Shown here: one piece after another, positions 42,930 through 46,819 of the stretch | Layout of the letters: each line of letters starts with the position of its first letter | How positions within the stretch are numbered: the stretch's first letter is position 1 | DNA from: JBFWUW01 sp050247075 | GTDB lineage: Bacteria > Planctomycetota > Planctomycetia > Pirellulales > JBFWUW01 | Direction of reading: 5' to 3' | Assembly: GCA_050247075.1 (NCBI GenBank) | Contig: JBFWUW010000058.1 | Coordinates: 1 to 46,819, forward strand | Length of the DNA: 46,819 nt | The notes under the pieces: model-generated | What the model was told of the DNA's origin: nothing | Databases searched by the model: none | Seen by the model: only the letters and a program-made list of their open reading frames with translations | Program-made: the position numbers and the translations under genes

Positions 42930-43547
42930 ATGATCCGCACCTTATGGGCCATGTCGTTGGCTGCCGTGGCGATGGTTTCAACGGGGCAGGCGGGCGATCC
43001 TGGTTGCGGTTGCCAGAGCGGCTGCTGCATGAGGCCGGTTTGCCGCATTGTTTGCGAGATGAAAGAGGTCAAAGAGACCTGCTATTGCTGCGAGTGCGAG
43101 GACTTCTGCGTTCCCGGCCGCAGCCAATGCGTGGGTTGCCATCCCGAGTGCGACTGCTGCGGCTGCGTCACGATGAAGCCGACCTACAAGCCCTGCTGGT
43201 GCGACATTTTCCACCGCAAGAAGCTGGTCAAGAAAGAGATCGTCAAGAAAGTGCCGCACTACAAGTGCGTGATTGAATACGTCTGCGACAACGGCTGCGG
43301 ATGCGGCTGCCATTATGCTCAGACGGGAAACCCGCCGGCCGCCAATCTGGCCGAAAGCCACGCCGCGCCCGCCGGCGAAGACAATTTTACAGTACCGCCC
43401 CAACCGGTTCGGCAACCGCTGGCCGTCCCTCTGGCGGGCCGCCAACTTCCTCCGCCACCGCTGCCAGATGTCGAAGAGGCTGCCGCCGAGTCGCCCGTCC
43501 GGCAGGCTAGCCATGCCGGCTCGACCTTGCGGTTGAAGCTGAAATAG
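42930..43547 (+). CDS. Secreted cysteine-rich protein
   Basis: Encodes 205 residues. The signal peptide MIRTLWAMSLAAVAMVSTGQA is followed by a Cys-rich region (about 25-130) with about 24 cysteines in CxC, CC and CxxC groups (GCGCQSGCC, CYCCECEDFC, CDCCGC and GCGCGCHYAQ). A basic strand (HRKKLVKKEIVKKVPHYKC) interrupts it. The C-terminal part is Pro-rich and disordered. The density suits metal binding or extensive disulfide crosslinking in the cell envelope; planctomycete walls are known to include cysteine-rich proteins. GGAGG (42915) lies 10 bases before the start. A hairpin terminator candidate follows at 43614. Confidence 0.85.
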   Translation: MIRTLWAMSLAAVAMVSTGQAGDPGCGCQSGCCMRPVCRIVCEMKEVKETCYCCECEDFCVPGRSQCVGCHPECDCCGCVTMKPTYKPCWCDIFHRKKLVKKEIVKKVPHYKCVIEYVCDNGCGCGCHYAQTGNPPAANLAESHAAPAGEDNFTVPPQPVRQPLAVPLAGRQLPPPPLPDVEEAAAESPVRQASHAGSTLRLKLK

Positions 43548-43613
43548 GCAGCACTGTCGGGGGGGAATGAATAATTACGTGGCCGATGGGCCGCGCGAAA
43601 CGATAATCCACAG

Positions 43614-43660
43614 CGCCGCAAGTGTATCAACAAGCTACACTTGCGGCGTTGCTTCGTTTG
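43614..43660 (+). terminator. Hairpin terminator candidate
   Basis: A perfect 13-base stem CGCCGCAAGTGTA / TACACTTGCGGCG with a 9-base loop lies 66 bases after the cysteine-rich gene, followed by TTGCTTCGTTT. The T-tract is moderate. Confidence 0.6.
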
Positions 43661-43833
43661 CGGGCAGCATCTGGTACCCGCCCCCGGCGGGGCGATGTCG
43701 AATCTCGGCTGACAGGCGGTTGACAGCCGTGAAGGCCCCCCGTCTGGCAAGTTGACACTTCGTCGTAAGCTGTTTAGAGTAAATATGTTGATGCGGTTTT
43801 CATGTCCTTCACCCAGGGAGCATAGCGACGCAC

Positions 43834-45228
43834 GTGGCCGAGCATAAGCCCTGGGGAGGAGTTTTCACCGAGGCGACGGATCGCCGCGTCGAGCAGTTCA
43901 CTGAAAGCATCAGCTTTGATCGCCGCCTGTTTGCGCATGACATCTTGGGCTCTATCGCTCATGCCCAAATGCTGGCAAAAGTGGGCCTTCTGACGGTAGA
44001 CGAGTGCCAGCAAATTGAGCAAACGCTGCTGGACATCCGCCAAGAAATTGTGCAAGGGGTCTTTCCGTTCCGTATTGAACTGGAAGACATCCACATGCAT
44101 ATCGAGCGTGCCCTGATCGACCGGACGGGCGATGTCGGTCGCAAGCTGCACACCGCCCGCAGTCGCAACGATCAGGTTTCCACCGATTTGCGGCTATGGG
44201 TTCGCGACCAGATCGACAAGGTCGATGGCCTGTTGGGCGACCTGCAACAGGCGTTTGTCAGCCGCGCGGAAGCTGATCGGGACATGATCGTTCCGGGCTA
44301 TACCCATTTGCGGCGGGCGCAGCCGTTGCTGGCCACGCATGTCTGGCTGGCCTACTGCGAAAAGTTCCAGCGGGACCGCGGCCGTTTGGCCGACGCCCGC
44401 AAGCGGGTCAATATCCTAAGTTTGGGCGCGGCGGCCTTGGCGGGGACCAGCCTGCCCATCGACCGCCACGATGTGGCTCAGCGGCTTGGTTTTGCCGATG
44501 TGGCGGCCAATAGTCTTGATGTGTCGAGCGACCGGGACTTTGTGGTCGAGAGCGTGTTTGCCCTTTCCCTGATTGCCGAACATCTCAGTGTCTGGGCCGA
44601 GGAGTGGATCATCTGGTCGACCGCGGAGTTTGATTTCATCCAACTGCCGCAAACATTTTGCACCGGTTCCTCGATCATGCCGCAAAAGATTAACCCCGAC
44701 GTGCTGGAGTTGATTCGCGGCAAGACGGCGCGCGTGCTGGGCAGCCTGCAGACACTGCTGGTGCTGATCAAGGGGCTGCCGTTGGCCTACAACCGAGATT
44801 TGCAAGAAGACAAGCCGCCGCTGTTTGACGCCTTCGACACGGTTTCCGCCTGCCTGGAACTGGCGGCACCGTTGGTGGCGGGTGCCCAACTGAACCGCGC
44901 TGCCATCGCCGCGCGGATCGAGGATGGCCACCTGGACGCCACGACCTTGATGGAACACCTGATAGGCCGCGGCACGCCACAGCGAACGGCGCACCATATT
45001 GTCGGCCAGTTGGTCAAGACGGCGTTGTCTCGCGGAGCCCGCCTGGCCGATCTGACCGATGATGAATTCCGCGCGGCGGACGCCAGCTTGAATGGAGATG
45101 TTCGCGCGGTGTTGGGCGCACGGGCGGCCATTGACGCTTTTCGCAGTTACGGTTCGACGGCACCCGCCCAAGTGGACCGGCAAGTCAACGAATGGAAGCA
45201 ACGTTTGGGAATGTCCCACGATCCATGA
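43834..45228 (+). CDS. argH: Argininosuccinate lyase
   Basis: Encodes 464 residues, the normal length. It cleaves argininosuccinate into arginine and fumarate, the last step of arginine synthesis. LWGGVF-like KPWGGVFTEATDRRVEQF opens the protein, HTARSRNDQVSTDLRLW is the N-terminal family segment, YTHLRRAQPLLATHVW carries the catalytic His, and GSSIMPQKINPDVLELIRGK is the family signature with the catalytic Ser. The start GTG 43834 is chosen because it begins the conserved N-terminus; the ribosome-binding site is weak. No other arg gene is in the window. Confidence 0.97.
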   Translation: MAEHKPWGGVFTEATDRRVEQFTESISFDRRLFAHDILGSIAHAQMLAKVGLLTVDECQQIEQTLLDIRQEIVQGVFPFRIELEDIHMHIERALIDRTGDVGRKLHTARSRNDQVSTDLRLWVRDQIDKVDGLLGDLQQAFVSRAEADRDMIVPGYTHLRRAQPLLATHVWLAYCEKFQRDRGRLADARKRVNILSLGAAALAGTSLPIDRHDVAQRLGFADVAANSLDVSSDRDFVVESVFALSLIAEHLSVWAEEWIIWSTAEFDFIQLPQTFCTGSSIMPQKINPDVLELIRGKTARVLGSLQTLLVLIKGLPLAYNRDLQEDKPPLFDAFDTVSACLELAAPLVAGAQLNRAAIAARIEDGHLDATTLMEHLIGRGTPQRTAHHIVGQLVKTALSRGARLADLTDDEFRAADASLNGDVRAVLGARAAIDAFRSYGSTAPAQVDRQVNEWKQRLGMSHDP

Positions 45229-45294
45229 TCGCAGGATGCGAACAATCCAAGATGTTTCATTCGCTACTTGGGCTTCAATGCAACTGGAAGAACC

Positions 45295-46819
45295 ATGACC
45301 ACCCTTTGTCGGAATATCGTTCGGTTGTGTGCCGGCTGCTCGCTGTTACTCAGCGTTGTTTGCGGGCTGGCTCAAGACGATGCCCCCCGCCGCGCGCGGA
45401 AGAGCCGCGATGTATTGCGGGTTGAGCCCTCCACGCCCGAAGAGCGCACCGTCGAGGCGATTCTCGAAACCAAACCGGAACAGCCGGATGAACTGGTGCG
45501 GGCGATCGATATTCTCATCGACCTGGGCTACCCGGCCGCGGCCAAACCGTTGCTGGCCAAACTTAAAGAAGCCGAGCTAGGCCCAACCGAACTGGCCGCC
45601 CTGGGGCGGCAATTTGGTTTGGCGGTGTTTCTCAAAATGTCGTCCGCCGAGGAACTGCAGCCCGACGCGGGCGAATTCGCCGAGAGCGTCCGTGCCGCGG
45701 TTCGCGACTATGCGCACGATCCCCAGACCATCCAGAATTGGATCAAGCAGCTTTCCTCGCCAGATCCAGAAGTTCGCAGCCAGGCCATTGTTGATCTGCG
45801 CGGTTCTGGCACCGACGGATTGGCGGCGCTGATTCGCGTCCTTGCCGACGCCGGCCGCCAGGCGGAACACAAAGCCGTGGGCGAAGCCATTCTGGCGCAA
45901 GGCGAGGACGTGGCGGCACCCGTCTTGATTTCCACGCTCGATTCCTCCGACACGCGCCTCAAGGCCCAAGCCATTGGGCTGTTGTCGCGTTTGAATTCTC
46001 AACAAGCCAGCCCCTTCTTGTTGGCACCCGCCGTCTGGCCGCAAAGCGACCTGCCGGTTCGCACGGCTGCCGAAGACGCACTGGAACGCCTGTTGGGCAG
46101 CGTGCCGCCGCTGGATGAAGCCGCCACACTGCTCTACAACCGTGCGCGGTCCCACTACGAACTGACTCGTCCCTTGCATCCCGATCTGAATGACCTGGTC
46201 GAGGTTTGGAGTTGGGACGACGCCAAGAAAACGCCCGTCTCGCGACGGATATTATCGGCCGACGCCTCGCTGGTTCTGGCCGCGCGGCTGTCGCGAGATT
46301 TGGATCTGCTTCTGCCCCACAGCCGGGCCGCCACTCGGCTCTATTTGGGCAGCCAGCTAGAAGCGGAGTCGTTCCAGAACGGCCTCGACCGCCCACTGCC
46401 GCGCGGCGCGGGTACCGCGTTCGCCGTTGCCGCGTTGCGCGGACCGGCGGCCATCTATGATCTTCTGCAAGACGCCTTGGCGACCAATCGGCCACGCACG
46501 GCGGCCTTGGCCTTGGAAGTCTTGGCGGAGATCGGCTCTTCCGAATTGCTCCACCAGGAAGGTTCCCGCTTGTCCGCGGTCGTGCGGGCGCTCCATTCGC
46601 CCGACCGCCGCCTGCGATTTGCCGCCTTGGCGGCCATTATGCGGTATCAACCTACGCAGCCGTTCGCGGGTTCCAGCGAAGTGCTCGATTCGTTGGTCTA
46701 TTTTGTCGGCGCGGCGGGGTCACCTCGGGCCCTGGTGGCCGACACCAGTTTTGTCGAGGCCCAGAACATGGCCGGACTGCTGCGAGAACTTGGGTTTGAA
46801 GTCGATATCGCCACGACCA
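45295..46819 (+). CDS. Secreted HEAT-repeat protein with response-receiver-like C-terminus, 3' truncated
   Basis: The frame is open from ATG 45295 to the window end (508 codons). The signal peptide MTTLCRNIVRLCAGCSLLLS ends near GLAQDD. Residues about 40-100 are helical, and HEAT-like repeats follow (LSSPDPEVRSQAIVDLRG, then APVLISTLDSSDTRLKAQAI). A second domain covers about 270-470. Near residue 480, RALVADTSFVEAQNMAGLLR then ELGFEVDIATT resembles the start of a two-component receiver, though an exported protein would not normally have one. Function unknown. It lies 66 bases after argH. Confidence 0.8.
   Translation, partial: MTTLCRNIVRLCAGCSLLLSVVCGLAQDDAPRRARKSRDVLRVEPSTPEERTVEAILETKPEQPDELVRAIDILIDLGYPAAAKPLLAKLKEAELGPTELAALGRQFGLAVFLKMSSAEELQPDAGEFAESVRAAVRDYAHDPQTIQNWIKQLSSPDPEVRSQAIVDLRGSGTDGLAALIRVLADAGRQAEHKAVGEAILAQGEDVAAPVLISTLDSSDTRLKAQAIGLLSRLNSQQASPFLLAPAVWPQSDLPVRTAAEDALERLLGSVPPLDEAATLLYNRARSHYELTRPLHPDLNDLVEVWSWDDAKKTPVSRRILSADASLVLAARLSRDLDLLLPHSRAATRLYLGSQLEAESFQNGLDRPLPRGAGTAFAVAALRGPAAIYDLLQDALATNRPRTAALALEVLAEIGSSELLHQEGSRLSAVVRALHSPDRRLRFAALAAIMRYQPTQPFAGSSEVLDSLVYFVGAAGSPRALVADTSFVEAQNMAGLLRELGFEVDIATT

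Overview
The window is a GC-rich bacterial chromosome segment that looks like a planctomycete of the Pirellulales type. The evidence is indirect. It carries many PQQ-type beta-propeller, HEAT-repeat and cysteine-rich secreted proteins, a lysine-rich histone H1-like protein, an NRRDFL Tat-like leader, Uma2 and PhyH family proteins, and loosely packed genes with few strong Shine-Dalgarno sites. No rRNA, tRNA, CRISPR array, transposase or phage gene was recognised. Both ends cut a gene: a methyltransferase on the left and a secreted HEAT-repeat protein on the right.

Layout. 1-8.9 kb: methyltransferase tail, a PAS-like single-domain protein, a secreted unknown, a THUMP-like methyltransferase, a sulfite-oxidase-type molybdoenzyme, an AAA+ ATPase, an SDR oxidoreductase, DUF1653, a histone H1-like protein and a universal stress protein. 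9-20 kb: tandem-domain stress protein, small membrane protein, sterol-desaturase-type hydroxylase, FMN reductase, a tightly overlapped operon (DUF3592 membrane protein, arrestin-like protein, P-loop ATPase), PQQ propeller, second SDR, zinc-ribbon membrane protein, and a PhyH / DUF5989 / SxtJ operon. 20-30 kb: TIM-barrel isomerase, a secreted LecA-like multidomain protein, aroA, a second propeller, a secreted jelly-roll protein, a transglutaminase lipoprotein, an unknown 232-residue protein and a Uma2 nuclease. 30-38 kb: a broken VapBC-like pair, two unknowns, alaS, then a fused E1 and an E2 of a 2-oxo acid dehydrogenase complex. 38-46.8 kb: amidase, alpha/beta hydrolase, methyltransferase, amino acid permease, cysteine-rich secreted protein, argH and the truncated HEAT protein.

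Functional picture. Housekeeping anchors are aroA (aromatic amino acids), alaS (translation), argH (arginine) and the E1/E2 pair (oxidative decarboxylation of a 2-oxo acid). The rest is mainly envelope or secreted proteins of unknown role and small redox enzymes. The most likely operons are 15193->12838, 19862->18413, 34120->30570 and 34484->38002.

The most unusual signal is a set of several short low-complexity repeat families in the gaps between genes. They are (A) TCAGC/GCTGA palindromes, (B) a composite element of about 60 bp with GTAGGAGGCGATTTC at one end, (C) AAGGATGAAGG runs, (D) AAAATC runs, (E) GAACACTGAACACTG runs and (F) a CCTCACCCCAGCCCTCTCCC unit. Modules are joined in a fixed relative order in several gaps. 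Some abut start codons, and some are translated inside the E1 and E2 genes. I regard this as the best candidate for an undescribed system here, but its mechanism is unknown.
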